Below, piece after piece: positions 8,140 to 17,617 of a stretch of 64,000 bases of DNA. The notes below the pieces were generated by a model. It searched no databases and was not told where the DNA came from. It saw only the letters and a list, made by a program, of their open reading frames with translations. Each line of letters opens with the position of its first letter. The stretch's first letter is position 1. Position numbers and translations under genes: made by a program. Origin of the DNA: Bradyrhizobium sp. AT1 (lineage in GTDB: Bacteria; Pseudomonadota; Alphaproteobacteria; Rhizobiales; Xanthobacteraceae); the NCBI RefSeq assembly GCF_001590795.1, contig NZ_JXDL01000001.1, positions 6,127,836-6,191,835 of the forward strand, in the 5' to 3' direction.

Positions 8140-8645
8140 CCTCTTGCGCGATGGACCGCTCGCGGTGATCCGATCGACGAATTCGCGAGACCATAATCAT
8201 ACCGCCGCGAAGCGATGAAGCTTTCAAATTCGCAGCAATGCAGATTTGCGTGGCCATCGCGGCAGACCATGACGTTCACGAATTCGTGCGACGATCACTG
8301 CAAGCGTCTTGGACTATTTGATATGATAAGCGTCATTTTTCGACGTTTTTCATCGCGAGCGCCGTCGATCGTTGCGAATGGTCGTGCGAAAACGAAAAGC
8401 CATGCGACGACAAATTCGTGCGATTGGAAAAAGCCCGAGCTGCGGGGCAGAGCAGCTCTATCCTGCCGGAGACGGCGGCAAGGAGACGATGGTCTTTCAG
8501 ATTGGGAGCATCACGCTCTCTGTTTTGCCCGACGTGTCAAAACGCCCCCATGTCCTGCCGCAGCAAGCCATTGATTTTACACACCCCGGCTACTGTGCAT
8601 GGGGTTGTTTTCGAACTTTTGGTTGGGGACGCGGAAGCGCAGCCG
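8140..8645. other. 500-bp intergenic region, regulatory
   Basis: No supported gene. The part from 8160 to 8420 is poorer in GC than its surroundings and should hold the minus-strand promoter of the molybdenum hydroxylase operon. It contains a perfect 12-bp palindrome CACGAATTCGTG (8277-8288), and the block AATTCGTGCGA occurs at 8281 and again near 8413. The right part carries the terminator at 8428-8458. Confidence 0.45.
8428..8458 (-). terminator. Intrinsic terminator of the chemoreceptor gene at 8646
   Basis: Read on the minus strand: stem GAGCTGC / GCAGCTC (8458-8452 with 8443-8437), an 8-nt loop, then GGGCTTTTT. It lies about 190 bp past the stop of the minus-strand chemoreceptor gene. 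Confidence 0.6.
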
Positions 8646-10070
8646 TCAGCTCTGCCGGAAACCCATCCGGAAGGCGCCCCAGTGCTTGCCGCGGATCACG
8701 ATCGGCGAGGACAGGTCCTTCATCAGCACGAACTGTCCGCCGCCCATGTCGCGGCGGTAGGTCTGGAGCAGGAACGGCTTGGTATTGCCCGCGACCTTCT
8801 TCACCGTGCGGTCGTTGAACAGGCGGCGGTTGCGGCAGTTGGCGTTATTCCAGACGGGGTCCTTGCCCTGCGGCTGGCGGTAGTTCGGATTGTGGGTCGG
8901 CAAATAGCCGCTCCGCGCCCAGGCAACGCAATAGACGATGCGCGGATCCGATTTCTGGATCGGGTCCTGGATCGCGGGCAGCACGCGGTCGGTGAATTCG
9001 ACGTAGTTGGTGAGGTACTGCTTCGGATCGGTGCCGGGGATCTCGCGGTAGTTCTCGTCCATCAGCCGCTCGAGCGTGATGTCGCCGCGATCGATGGCGG
9101 CCTCGAACTCGGCCGTGATCCGCTTTGCGGTGTCGACCACGACGCGGATCAGCGGTGTGTCCGACGTCTCGACGCCGCTGTCGGCGATCAGCGCGATCAG
9201 GCCTTCGGAGGTGTCGAGCAGCTTCGTCACGCGCTGGTCGGCGCTCTTGAGATCGCGAGAGGAGAGGTCGACGCCCTTGGCGAGCTCGTTGAGCTCGCTG
9301 ATGACGGTGTCGCAATGTCCGAGATTGGAGGTCGCCGCGCGCGTGACGCTGCCGATCTCCGCCTCCACGGAGGCAAAGCCCTGTTGGACCCGCGAGATGA
9401 TGCCGGAGATCTGCTGGGCGCCTTCGCCCGCGGTCTTGGCGCGCTGCGAGGCGTCGCTGCTTTCGCCGATCAGCCCTTCGATCTGGCCGTCGAGATCGCG
9501 CACTGTGTCGGAGATCTGATGCGTGGCCTGGCGGGTGGCCTCCGCGAGGTTCTTCACCTCGCTTGCGACCACCGCGAAGCCGCGGCCGGCATTGCCGGCG
9601 CGGGCGGCTTCGATCGTTGCGTTCAGCGCCAGCAGATTGGTCTGCTTCGCGATCGCCTCGATCGAGCCGGACACTTTGGCGACCTGCGCCAGCGCCGAGC
9701 CGACGGCGGACAGGCGGGCCTCGATGCGCTCCACCGCCGCGACGAGCTCGGAGATGTGGCTGACCGCGGTGTCCACGGCGTTGCGCGACTGCGCGATTTC
9801 GCCGACCGCCGCTGACGTGGTCGTTTGCACCGCCTGCGATGCATTGGCGATGTCGTGGTTGGCCGAAACCATCGTCTCGGCCGTCTTCTGGAGGTGGTGA
9901 AACCGTTCCGACTGGTTGGCGACGCGGTTTGCGACTTCCTGGACGTTGCCGGCAATATCGGCGAGTTCCACGCCGAGGCCGCCGATGCGGTCGGCGAGCT
10001 GATCGATCAGCCGCTCGGCCAGCGTGCGGTTGGAGCCGGTGTCCATGACGGCAAGTTGTGCGACGGACAT
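8646..10070 (-). CDS. Soluble methyl-accepting chemotaxis protein with C-terminal sensor-like domain
   Basis: 474 residues and no transmembrane segment, so a cytoplasmic chemoreceptor. The signalling hairpin is in the first half, with the tip [20 protein letters not shown] at about 138-157 followed by [12 protein letters not shown]. Residues about 320-474 form a separate domain with [16 protein letters not shown] and [11 protein letters not shown], reminiscent of the end of Cache-type sensors. The gene at 10178 shares this domain and layout, so the two are tandem paralogues. Signals go to CheA/CheW encoded elsewhere. Order is inverted relative to classic receptors (sensor after signalling domain). 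Confidence 0.85.
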   Translation of the reverse strand: MSVAQLAVMDTGSNRTLAERLIDQLADRIGGLGVELADIAGNVQEVANRVANQSERFHHLQKTAETMVSANHDIANASQAVQTTTSAAVGEIAQSRNAVDTAVSHISELVAAVERIEARLSAVGSALAQVAKVSGSIEAIAKQTNLLALNATIEAARAGNAGRGFAVVASEVKNLAEATRQATHQISDTVRDLDGQIEGLIGESSDASQRAKTAGEGAQQISGIISRVQQGFASVEAEIGSVTRAATSNLGHCDTVISELNELAKGVDLSSRDLKSADQRVTKLLDTSEGLIALIADSGVETSDTPLIRVVVDTAKRITAEFEAAIDRGDITLERLMDENYREIPGTDPKQYLTNYVEFTDRVLPAIQDPIQKSDPRIVYCVAWARSGYLPTHNPNYRQPQGKDPVWNNANCRNRRLFNDRTVKKVAGNTKPFLLQTYRRDMGGGQFVLMKDLSSPIVIRGKHWGAFRMGFRQS

Positions 10071-10177
10071 GTTCGATGAGTCCTCCAGTCAGAGCCGCAA
10101 CCCGGCTCACGCGGCATTCCCATTCCAACTTCGATCTTAAGGGATGATTCGCTCCCGGCGTCTTGCCTGAGCGTGCA

Positions 10178-11926
10178 CTACAGTTTGTAGGCCGTCCTGA
10201 ATCCACCCCAGTGGCGGCCCTGCACGCGGATCGCGACGTCGATCTCCCGCATCATGACGGTGTTCCCGTTGCCCATGTCGCGCGCATAGCTTTGGACCAG
10301 GTACGATCGCAGGTTGCGCGCGGCAGCCAACCCCGCCGGATCGTTGAATATCCGCCGGTTGCGGCTGTTGGCCGTGTTCCAGGCGGCGTCGCCCGGCCGC
10401 TGCGGATGTGAATAGATCTTGTTGTGCACCGGCAGGAAGCCGTTGCGGTCGACCATGGCGCAGAACGCCATGCGCGGGTCCTTCGCCAGGAATGCCTCCT
10501 GGAACGGAGGCAGGGCGCGGTCGGCCCAGTCGAGATATTTCGTGCGGTATTGCTGGGGATTGGTTCCGGCGATCTCGACATAGTCGGTGTCGAAGAGATC
10601 GTCGATCTTGACCTCGCCGCGCGCAATCGCCTGTTCGAATATCTTCGACAGTGCGTTGCCCGCCTCCATGGCGCGGGTGACGAACTCCGTGTTCTCTTCG
10701 TGGATCGACCAGAGCTTGTCCTCGATCTTCTCGCGGAGCTCGGCACTGGGGCCGACGAATTGCGCGCGGGCGCCGGCCTTGGATTGCTCGATCACGCGCA
10801 GTCGGCAGGCGCCGACGTCTTCCAGCGTGCCTTCGATCATCGCTTGCGGTGCGAGCCGGCCCGCGTCCGCGCCGCCGATCAACACGCCGTCCATCGAGAT
10901 TTCGTAGACCGGCATCACGCCGCGCGGGCTCTCGAACTTGAGATGGCAGGGCAGCCGCTCGGTCTTGCGGCGGTCGTCGTGCTCGCTCTGGCGCAGCAGC
11001 ACGGCGCAGCGCGATTTCAGCTTCTGCGCGAAAGTGGTGACGGCCTTGCCGGCGCTGGCGACGCTCTCGCCGTGGCTCTCGGCGGCCTTGGTCGCGGCGT
11101 CGATCTCGGCCGCGCTCTCGCCGACCGAGACGATGAACTCGGAGGCGCTGGCGGCATTGCCGGAGACTTCGCTGGTGGTGGCGTTCTGTTCGGCGACCGC
11201 GCCGTTGACGGTCTCGAACACGGGGCGGATCGCTTCGATCGCCTGCGAGATGCGGTGCACGGCATCGGCGGAGCCGGCGGCGTCGCGCTGCAGCGCGTCG
11301 ATCTTCTTGGTGATCTCTTCCGTCGCGCCCTGCGTCTGCACCGCGAGGGCCTTGACCTCGGTGGCGACGACAGCAAAGCCCCTGCCGGCAGCGCCCGCGC
11401 GTGCGGCCTCGATCGTCGAGTTGAGCGCGAGCAGGGTCGTCTGCCGCGCGATCTGGGCGATCAGGTTGACGACGTTGCCGATGGCGGCGGAGGATTCGCG
11501 CAAGCGGTCGACATTGGCGCGGGCTTCCTGCGCGGCGGCGCTGGCCTCGTCGGCGAGTTTGCCGGCCTCGCGGACCTGCGCTCCGATCCCCAGGGCGGAC
11601 TGGGTGAATTTGTCGGCGGCGTGGGCGAAGGTCGAGGCGGTCGATTGCGCGGCATTGGTGCGGCCGGTCAGGGCGTCAGTGCGGTCGCGGATGGCGGCAA
11701 GCGTCGTGGCGGTCGCCTCGGCGCCGCCAGCCACCGAATGGGCGGCGCGTTCGAGCTGGCGGATCATGGCGCCGAGCTCGAGTTCCAGCAGCTCCAGGAT
11801 TTCCCGGGCTGAATCAGTTTCGGGCGCCGCCACGGGCTCGGAATGGGCCGCTGGCTGGGGAGCCGCCGGGGCGGCCGCAGACGCAGCCTGGTCCGGCAGG
11901 CGCTTCCGAAATAGTCCGAACGCCAT
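10178..11926 (-). CDS. Soluble chemoreceptor with PilZ domain
   Basis: 582 residues, no transmembrane helix. Residues about 40-315 are the MCP signalling hairpin, with the tip [17 protein letters not shown] around 162-178. Residues about 317-398 match a PilZ domain, the c-di-GMP binding fold: RRKTER (319-324) followed by EISMDGV (342-348), equivalent to RxxxR and DxSxxG. Residues about 430-582 repeat the sensor-like domain of the neighbour (NRRIFND, YARDMGNGN, GRHWGGFRTAY). The protein may link c-di-GMP level with chemotaxis. It is upstream of 8646 on the same strand, 107 bp apart. The N-terminus is Ala/Pro rich. Confidence 0.87.
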   Translation of the reverse strand: MAFGLFRKRLPDQAASAAAPAAPQPAAHSEPVAAPETDSAREILELLELELGAMIRQLERAAHSVAGGAEATATTLAAIRDRTDALTGRTNAAQSTASTFAHAADKFTQSALGIGAQVREAGKLADEASAAAQEARANVDRLRESSAAIGNVVNLIAQIARQTTLLALNSTIEAARAGAAGRGFAVVATEVKALAVQTQGATEEITKKIDALQRDAAGSADAVHRISQAIEAIRPVFETVNGAVAEQNATTSEVSGNAASASEFIVSVGESAAEIDAATKAAESHGESVASAGKAVTTFAQKLKSRCAVLLRQSEHDDRRKTERLPCHLKFESPRGVMPVYEISMDGVLIGGADAGRLAPQAMIEGTLEDVGACRLRVIEQSKAGARAQFVGPSAELREKIEDKLWSIHEENTEFVTRAMEAGNALSKIFEQAIARGEVKIDDLFDTDYVEIAGTNPQQYRTKYLDWADRALPPFQEAFLAKDPRMAFCAMVDRNGFLPVHNKIYSHPQRPGDAAWNTANSRNRRIFNDPAGLAAARNLRSYLVQSYARDMGNGNTVMMREIDVAIRVQGRHWGGFRTAYKL

Positions 11927-12148
11927 CAGCTCTCTCTTGTCGGGGAAAACGGTCGGGCGCTATTTTCGCAGCCCGGAATGAAATCAGGGTTAACAATGCC
12001 CGATCTCTAGGCACCCGGCCGTACCCGGGGGTACCTTTACGGTGCTACCTTAGGAGTAGGAGATCGCTTTGATTCCGGCGGGTTGGCGGCCTATAAGGCC
12101 GCGCTTCCCACGCTCACCTTTGGCTGACGATTCCTCGAGAGACCACGC

Positions 12149-12895
12149 ATGGCCGGACATTCCCAATTCAAGAACATCATGCACCGCAAGGGGCGGCAGG
12201 ATGCCCAGAAGTCGAAGTTGTTCGGCAAGCTGGCGCGGGAAATCACCGTGGCGGCCAAGCTGGGGACGCCCGACCCCAACATGAACCCGCGCCTGCGTGC
12301 GGCCATCATCGCGGCCCGCCAGGAGAATATGCCGAAAGACAATATCGAACGCGCCGTCAAGAAAGCGCTCGGCAATGAGGGCGAGAACTACGACGAGATC
12401 CGCTACGAGGGCTACGGTCCCGGCGGCGTCGCCGTCATCGTCGAGGCGCTGACCGACAACCGCAACCGCGCCGCCTCCGACATCCGCTCCTTCTTCACCA
12501 AGTCCGGCGGCAATCTCGGCGAAACCGGCTCGGTCTCCTTCATGTTCGACCGCACCGGCATCATCGAATACGACCGCAGCGTCGCCTCCGACGACGCCGT
12601 GCTGGATGCCGCGATCGAGGCCGGCGCCGACGACGTCGTCTCCGGCGAAGGCGGCCACGAGATCTACGCCTCGACCGAAGGCTATCGCGACGTCGCCAAG
12701 GCGCTGGAAGCCAAGTTCGGCGAGCCGCGCAAGGCCGCGCTGATCTGGAAGCCGCAAAACACGGTCGCAGTCGACGACGAGACCGGCGAGAAGCTGCTCA
12801 AGCTGATGGATCTGCTCAACGAGCACGACGACGTCCAGCAGGTCTACGCCAATTTCGAGGTGTCGGACGCGCTGATGGCGAAGATGGGCGGGTAG
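12149..12895 (+). CDS. yebC: YebC/PmpR family protein
   Basis: 248 residues matching the YebC/TACO1 family from the first residues ([18 protein letters not shown]) through the conserved [14 protein letters not shown] and [15 protein letters not shown]. Family members act as transcription regulators (PmpR) or assist ribosomes at difficult (proline-rich) sequences. In many proteobacteria yebC is directly upstream of ruvC, as here, with a dispersed repeat inserted between. A 14-bp palindrome GTACCCGGGGGTAC (12021-12034) lies in its upstream region. Confidence 0.93.
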   Translation: MAGHSQFKNIMHRKGRQDAQKSKLFGKLAREITVAAKLGTPDPNMNPRLRAAIIAARQENMPKDNIERAVKKALGNEGENYDEIRYEGYGPGGVAVIVEALTDNRNRAASDIRSFFTKSGGNLGETGSVSFMFDRTGIIEYDRSVASDDAVLDAAIEAGADDVVSGEGGHEIYASTEGYRDVAKALEAKFGEPRKAALIWKPQNTVAVDDETGEKLLKLMDLLNEHDDVQQVYANFEVSDALMAKMGG

Positions 12896-12921
12896 GCCGC
12901 CTGTCAGCCTCATCCATCGCT

Positions 12922-13023
12922 GTCATCGCCCGCGAAGGCGGGCGATCCAGTATTCCAGAGACGCCAGCGGGATACGGATAGGCCGCGGCGTACTGGATAC
13001 CCCGCCTTCGCGGGGTATGACGA
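12922..13023. repeat. Dispersed palindromic element, copy 2
   Basis: Runs from GTCATCGCCCGCGAAGG to GGTATGACGAC and contains 'ctggatacc' and 'tccagtattccagag', the same blocks as the element at 367-487 but inverted. It separates yebC from ruvC. Confidence 0.6.
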
Positions 13024-13083
13024 CCGAAAGTGAGGTGGGCGTCGGCCGCCCCTCAATGTGCTCCCACTTCCCCTGTTACTTCT

Positions 13084-13098
13084 GTTCTGTTTCTGTTT
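13084..13098 (+). promoter_or_regulatory. Candidate LexA (SOS) box upstream of ruvC
   Basis: GTTC-N7-GTTT, one base off the alphaproteobacterial LexA consensus GTTC-N7-GTTC, 33 bp before the ruvC start. ruvCAB is a typical SOS target. The surrounding pyrimidine-rich sequence makes a chance match possible. Confidence 0.35.
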
Positions 13099-13130
13099 CG
13101 CTATCATGGGCCAACCGCTATCACTGGCCC

Positions 13131-13658
13131 ATGACCGCGCTCCCGATTCGCCAGCCAATCCGCATCATCGGCATCGACCCCGGCCTGCGCCGCACCGGCT
13201 GGGGCGTGATCGAGGCTGACGGCAACCGCCTGATCTATGTGGCCTGCGGCTCGGTGGAACCGCCGAACGACCTGCCGCTGGCGAGCCGGCTGCTCGCGAT
13301 CCATGAAGGGTTGGCGGCCGTGCTTTCGAACCACCAGCCGATGGAAGCCGCGGTCGAGCAGACCTTCGTCAACAAGGACGGCGTTGCGACGCTGAAGCTC
13401 GGCCAGGCCCGCGGCGTCGCCATGCTCGCGCCCGCAATGTTCGGCATCTCGGTCGCCGAATATGCGCCCAACCAGGTCAAGAAGACCGTGGTCGGCGCCG
13501 GTCATGCCGAGAAGGCCCAGATCGCGATGATGCTGAAAATTCTCCTGCCCAAGGCCGATCCGCCGTCGGCCGACGCTGCCGACGCGCTCGCCATCGCCAT
13601 CACCCATGCCCATCACCGCCAGAGCACCGCGCTGCGGCTGAAGGTGGCGAGCCTATGA
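13131..13658 (+). CDS. ruvC: Holliday junction resolvase RuvC
   Basis: A 175-residue endonuclease that cuts Holliday junctions symmetrically during recombinational repair. Acidic catalytic residues lie in [12 protein letters not shown] (N-terminus), VEQTFVNKD and the C-terminal [17 protein letters not shown]. The ATG at 13131 was chosen because conserved sequence begins about ten residues later; an in-frame ATG at 13017 would lie in the repeat. The stop overlaps the ruvA start by 4 bp. First gene of ruvCAB. Confidence 0.96.
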   Translation: MTALPIRQPIRIIGIDPGLRRTGWGVIEADGNRLIYVACGSVEPPNDLPLASRLLAIHEGLAAVLSNHQPMEAAVEQTFVNKDGVATLKLGQARGVAMLAPAMFGISVAEYAPNQVKKTVVGAGHAEKAQIAMMLKILLPKADPPSADAADALAIAITHAHHRQSTALRLKVASL

Positions 13659-14272
13659 TCGGCAAGCTCAAGGGCCTGATCGATTCCTACGGCGAGGATT
13701 TTGTCATCCTCGACGTCGGCGGCGTCGGCTATCAGGTGCATTGCTCTACGCGTACCTTGCAACATCTGCCGTCGCCCGGCGAGGCTGCCGTGCTCTCGAT
13801 CGAGACCTATGTCCGTGAGGACGCGATCAAACTGTTCGGCTTCCGCACCGATCAGGAGCGCGAATGGTTTCGCCTGCTGCAGACCGTGCAGGGCGTCGGC
13901 GCCAAGGTCGCGCTCGCGGTGCTCGGCACGCTGGCACCCGCCGATCTCGCCAATGCCATTGCGCTGCGCGACAAGGCGGCCGTAGCGCGCACGCCCGGCG
14001 TCGGCCCCAAGGTTGCCGAGCGCATCGTCACCGAACTGAAGGACAAAGCGCCGGCCTTCGCCAATGTCGATCCGGCCGTCGTGCATCTCGCCGGCGCTGT
14101 CGACGACCAGCGCGCGCCGCGGCCCGTCGCGGATGCGATCTCCGCGCTGGTCAATCTCGGCTACGGCCAGCCGCAGGCCGCGGCCGCGATTGCGTCGGCC
14201 TCGCGCAGCGCGGGTGAGAACGCCGAGACCGCGCAGCTGATCCGGCTCGGGTTGAAGGAGCTCGCGAAGTGA
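13655..14272 (+). CDS. ruvA: Holliday junction DNA helicase subunit RuvA
   Basis: 205 residues. The N-terminal OB fold begins [23 protein letters not shown]. Helix-hairpin-helix motifs follow ([14 protein letters not shown] and [16 protein letters not shown]). The C-terminal part (about 150-205) is the RuvB-binding domain. RuvA tetramers hold the four-way junction and recruit RuvB. It overlaps both neighbours by ATGA. Confidence 0.96.
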   Translation: MIGKLKGLIDSYGEDFVILDVGGVGYQVHCSTRTLQHLPSPGEAAVLSIETYVREDAIKLFGFRTDQEREWFRLLQTVQGVGAKVALAVLGTLAPADLANAIALRDKAAVARTPGVGPKVAERIVTELKDKAPAFANVDPAVVHLAGAVDDQRAPRPVADAISALVNLGYGQPQAAAAIASASRSAGENAETAQLIRLGLKELAK

Positions 14273-15327
14273 GCGATCCCAAGGCCAGCCGCATGGTTTC
14301 GCCCGAGCGCCGCAGCGACGATGTCGGCGACACCGCGCTGCGTCCGCAATCGCTGTCCGATTTCGTCGGCCAGCAGCAGGCGCGCAAGAACCTCTCGATC
14401 TTCATCGAAGCGGCGCGCAAGCGCGGCGAGGCGCTGGATCACGTGCTGTTTGTCGGCCCGCCCGGCCTCGGCAAGACCACGCTGGCGCAGATCGTGGCGA
14501 AAGAACTCGGCGTCGGCTTTCGCGCTACCTCGGGCCCGGTCATCGCCAAGGCCGGCGATCTCGCGGCGCTGCTGACCAATCTCGAGGAGCGCGACGTGCT
14601 CTTCATCGACGAGATCCATCGCCTCAGCCCGGCGGTGGAAGAGGTGCTCTATCCCGCGATGGAGGACTTTCAGCTCGACCTCATCATCGGCGAGGGCCCG
14701 GCGGCGCGCTCGGTGAAGATCGAGCTGTCGAAATTCACCCTGGTCGGCGCCACGACGCGCGCAGGCCTGCTCACCAATCCCTTGCGCGATCGCTTCGGCA
14801 TTCCGGTCCGCCTGAATTTCTACACCATCGAGGAATTGGAAAGCATCGTCAGCCGCGGCGCGCGCGTGCTCAATGTCGGCATGAGCGCTGACGGCGCCAA
14901 CGAGATCGCGCGCCGGGCGCGCGGCACGCCGCGCATCGCGGGCCGTCTGCTCCGCCGCGTGCGCGATTTCGCTTCCGCGGCCGATGCCGACAAGATCGAT
15001 CGCAAGATCGCCGACCACGCGTTGAGCGCCCTCGAGGTTGACGCTGCGGGGCTCGATGCCATGGATCGCCGCTATCTCACGACCATCGCGATGAACTATG
15101 GCGGCGGACCGGTCGGCGTCGAGACCATGGCCGCGGCATTGTCCGAGCCGCGCGATGCGATCGAGGACATCATCGAGCCCTATCTGATCCAGTGCGGCTA
15201 CCTGCAGCGCACCCCGCGCGGCCGCCTGCTGACCTCGCACGCCTTCCGTCATCTCGGCATCGCCGAGCCCTCGCGCGATGCGGCGGCGCAATTCGGCCTG
15301 TTCGGCACCGACGAGAGCGACGACTGA
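14269..15327 (+). CDS. ruvB: Holliday junction branch migration ATPase RuvB
   Basis: A 352-residue AAA+ motor. Walker A is [13 protein letters not shown], Walker B is FIDEIHRL, sensor 1 is GATTRAGLL and the arginine finger region is PLRDRFGI. The C-terminal winged helix ends in [15 protein letters not shown]. It drives branch migration with RuvA. Last gene of the ruvCAB unit, followed by a strong hairpin at 15372. Confidence 0.97.
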   Translation: MSDPKASRMVSPERRSDDVGDTALRPQSLSDFVGQQQARKNLSIFIEAARKRGEALDHVLFVGPPGLGKTTLAQIVAKELGVGFRATSGPVIAKAGDLAALLTNLEERDVLFIDEIHRLSPAVEEVLYPAMEDFQLDLIIGEGPAARSVKIELSKFTLVGATTRAGLLTNPLRDRFGIPVRLNFYTIEELESIVSRGARVLNVGMSADGANEIARRARGTPRIAGRLLRRVRDFASAADADKIDRKIADHALSALEVDAAGLDAMDRRYLTTIAMNYGGGPVGVETMAAALSEPRDAIEDIIEPYLIQCGYLQRTPRGRLLTSHAFRHLGIAEPSRDAAAQFGLFGTDESDD

Positions 15328-15371
15328 TCTGCGCGCACGCGAGCGCGCTCCTTTCATGAATTTCCGTTCAT

Positions 15372-15394
15372 CTCGTGCAGACGATCTGCACGAG
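15372..15394. other. Perfect 10-bp hairpin after ruvB
   Basis: CTCGTGCAGA - CGA - TCTGCACGAG, a 10-bp stem with a 3-nt loop, 45 bp past the ruvB stop and 62 bp before the next start. There is no U-tract; it may be an operator or an RNA stability or termination element. Confidence 0.6.
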
Positions 15395-15455
15395 CGCACC
15401 CCAATTCCGCTCCAATCCGATCTCATCGAGATCCCCACAGCAGAAGCGGGTTTCC

Positions 15456-16376
15456 ATGATCACGCGCCGTCATTTCATTCGGTCCATCGGCGGCCTGTCC
15501 GCCCTCGGCATCTCGACCGCCGCCTACGGCGTCGGCGTCGAGCCGGTGCTGCGGCTTCGGGTCACCCGCTATCATCCGAAGCCACGGCAGTGGCCGACGG
15601 ATTTCCCGTTGAAGATCGCCGCCATCGCCGACATCCACGCCTGCGATCCCTGGATGTCGCTGGCGCGGATCGAAGGCATCGTCGAACGCACCAACGCCTT
15701 GAACCCCGATCTCATCGTGTTGCTCGGCGACTACGTCGCAGGCCTTCACCACGTCACGCGCTTCATTCCGTCGCGCGAATGGGCGAGGGTGCTGGCCGGC
15801 CTGAAGGCGCCGCTCGGCGTCCATGCCGTGATGGGCAATCACGATTATTGGGACGACAAGACCGTGCAGCGGGCGGGACACGGGCCGACCATCGCGCATC
15901 GGGCGCTGGAGGCGGCCGGCATCCCCGTCTACGAGAACGATGTCGTGCGCCTTTCCAAGGACGGCCGCCCGTTCTGGCTCGCCGGGCTCGGCGATCAGCT
16001 CGCCTTCCTGCCGGCGCGGCGCTTTCGCAGCACGGGGCGCTTCGGCGCCGACGATCTCGCAGGCACGCTGGCGAAGATCACCGACGATGCGCCGGTCATC
16101 CTGCTCGCGCATGAACCCAACATCGCACCGCTGGTACCTTCGCGTGTCGCGCTGCAGCTGTCCGGCCATACCCATGGCGGCCAGGTCCGCCTGCTCGGCT
16201 GGTCGCCGGCCGTGTCGCCCAAGAACGGCCTGCGGCTCGCCTACGGCCATTTCCGCCTGAAATGCGATCTCATCGTCTCCGGCGGCCTCGGTTGCAGCAT
16301 CATGCCGGTCCGCGTCGGCGTGCCGCCCGAGATTGTCGAGGTAACGCTGGGGCGTGCCATGTCGGTTGTGTCCTGA
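15456..16376 (+). CDS. Exported metallophosphoesterase (YkuE/YaeI-like)
   Basis: 306 residues. A twin-arginine-like signal (MITRRHFIRSIGGLSALG) suggests export. Phosphoesterase motifs in order are ADIHACDPW, LLGDYV, GNHDYWDD, LAHEPN and GHTHGGQV, as in calcineurin-like enzymes of the YaeI/YkuE type. Its natural substrate is unknown; related proteins act on lipid-linked phosphates. The start at ATG 15456 is set by the Tat motif. It lies between ruvB and ybgC, an extra gene compared with the compact ruv-ybgC order. Confidence 0.85.
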   Translation: MITRRHFIRSIGGLSALGISTAAYGVGVEPVLRLRVTRYHPKPRQWPTDFPLKIAAIADIHACDPWMSLARIEGIVERTNALNPDLIVLLGDYVAGLHHVTRFIPSREWARVLAGLKAPLGVHAVMGNHDYWDDKTVQRAGHGPTIAHRALEAAGIPVYENDVVRLSKDGRPFWLAGLGDQLAFLPARRFRSTGRFGADDLAGTLAKITDDAPVILLAHEPNIAPLVPSRVALQLSGHTHGGQVRLLGWSPAVSPKNGLRLAYGHFRLKCDLIVSGGLGCSIMPVRVGVPPEIVEVTLGRAMSVVS

Positions 16377-16443
16377 CCCGCTTGCGCGGGAGGCGGTTTT
16401 TGCGCAAAACGGGCTGATATCGACAAGCAAAGAGGCTCGCGAC

Positions 16444-16893
16444 GTGACTGCCCACCTCGACGGCGAGATCCGCGACGGCCGCCACCACATGCAGGTCCGC
16501 GTCTATTACGAGGACACGGATTTCTCGGGCATCGTCTACCACGCCAATTATCTGCGCTACATGGAGCGCGGACGCACCAATCATTTGCGCTTGATGGGCG
16601 CCGAGCAGCAGGCGCTGTTCGACCAGGTGGAGACCGAAGGCGCGGGCTTCGCCTTCGTGGTACGCTCGATGCACCTGGATTTCTTGAAACCTGCGCGGAT
16701 GGACGACGTGCTCGACGTCGTGACCTGGCCGGTTGCGGTCAAGGGCGCCTCGATCATGCTGGCGCAGGAGGTGCGGCGCGGTGACGACGTGCTGGTGAAG
16801 GCCGAGGTGCGTGTCGCCTTCATCAGCGGCGGCCGCGCGCAACCGATCCCCAAATCGATCCGCACGCTGATGAAGGCTGATGTGATTTCGTGA
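16444..16893 (+). CDS. ybgC: Acyl-CoA thioesterase YbgC (Tol-Pal associated)
   Basis: A 149-residue hotdog-fold thioesterase. YYEDTDFSGIVYHANYLRYMERGR is the family signature (quoted in part as DTDFSGIVYHANY), with the catalytic Asp in the DTD. I chose GTG at 16444, which starts VTAHLDGEIRDGRHH; an earlier in-frame ATG at 16354 would overlap the preceding gene. YbgC normally heads the tol-pal operon and acts on short acyl-CoA/ACP at the inner membrane. Here tolQ lies 45.6 kb away, so the operon is broken. Confidence 0.92.
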   Translation: MTAHLDGEIRDGRHHMQVRVYYEDTDFSGIVYHANYLRYMERGRTNHLRLMGAEQQALFDQVETEGAGFAFVVRSMHLDFLKPARMDDVLDVVTWPVAVKGASIMLAQEVRRGDDVLVKAEVRVAFISGGRAQPIPKSIRTLMKADVIS

Positions 16894-16971
16894 TCGGCCG
16901 ATAGGGAATCGCCACTCGACTCCGCCTTGCGCAGCGATAGATTGCGGCCCCAACCAACCGATGAGGCCATC

Positions 16972-17439
16972 ATGTCGCGCCCGCCGCTTCCGCCCTTCAC
17001 CCGTGAGACCGCCGCGCAAAAGGCGCGCATGGCCGAGGACGCCTGGAATTCGCGCGATCCGGTGCGCGTCTCGCTCGCCTATACCGAGGACAGCCGCTGG
17101 CGCAATCGTTCGGAAGTGCTTGAGGGCCGCGAGGCCATCGTCGCGTTCCTCACCCGCAAATGGGAGAAGGAGCAGGATTATCGCCTGATCAAGGATCTCT
17201 GGGCCTTCGACGAGAACCGCATCGCCGTGCGTTTCCAGTACGAATGGCACGATGGCAAAGGCCAATGGTATCGCTCCTATGGCAACGAGCAATGGGAGTT
17301 CGATGAGCACGGTTTGATGAAGCGGCGCGAGGCGTCGATCAACGACATCATGATCGCCGAGAAGGACCGCCGCTTTCATTGGCCCGCGCCGGGGCCGCGG
17401 CCGGCCGATATACCGGGATTGGGACGCGATCCGTTCTGA
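16972..17439 (+). CDS. NTF2-like protein (DUF1348)
   Basis: 155 residues with the conserved pattern of DUF1348: [60 protein letters not shown]. The family has the NTF2/SnoaL cone fold, often small-molecule binding; its function is unknown. The ATG at 16972 was chosen over an upstream TTG. It follows ybgC by 78 bp on the same strand and precedes a repeat cluster. Confidence 0.85.
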   Translation: MSRPPLPPFTRETAAQKARMAEDAWNSRDPVRVSLAYTEDSRWRNRSEVLEGREAIVAFLTRKWEKEQDYRLIKDLWAFDENRIAVRFQYEWHDGKGQWYRSYGNEQWEFDEHGLMKRREASINDIMIAEKDRRFHWPAPGPRPADIPGLGRDPF

Positions 17440-17461
17440 TATTCCGCGGGCGACGCTGCAT

Positions 17462-17600
17462 CACCCCTCTCCTTGTGGGAGAGGGTGCCGAGCGAAGCTC
17501 GGCGGGTGAGGGGTCTCTATCCTCACGAGAAGTCCAGCGAGCTGATAGAACCCCTCATCCGGCGCTTCGCGCCACCTTCTCCCACAAGGGGAGAAGGGAC
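17462..17600. repeat. Inverted pair of dispersed repeats
   Basis: Two related blocks face each other: 'cccctctccttgtgggagagggtgccgagcg...gggtgagggg' and 'cccctcatccggcgc...ccaccttctcccacaaggggagaagg'. They can form a long cruciform between two convergent genes and may serve as a bidirectional terminator. A half copy is at 4098 and a related hairpin at 48-71. Confidence 0.6.
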
Positions 17601-17617
17601 GGGGAGCGTGCCGCCAA

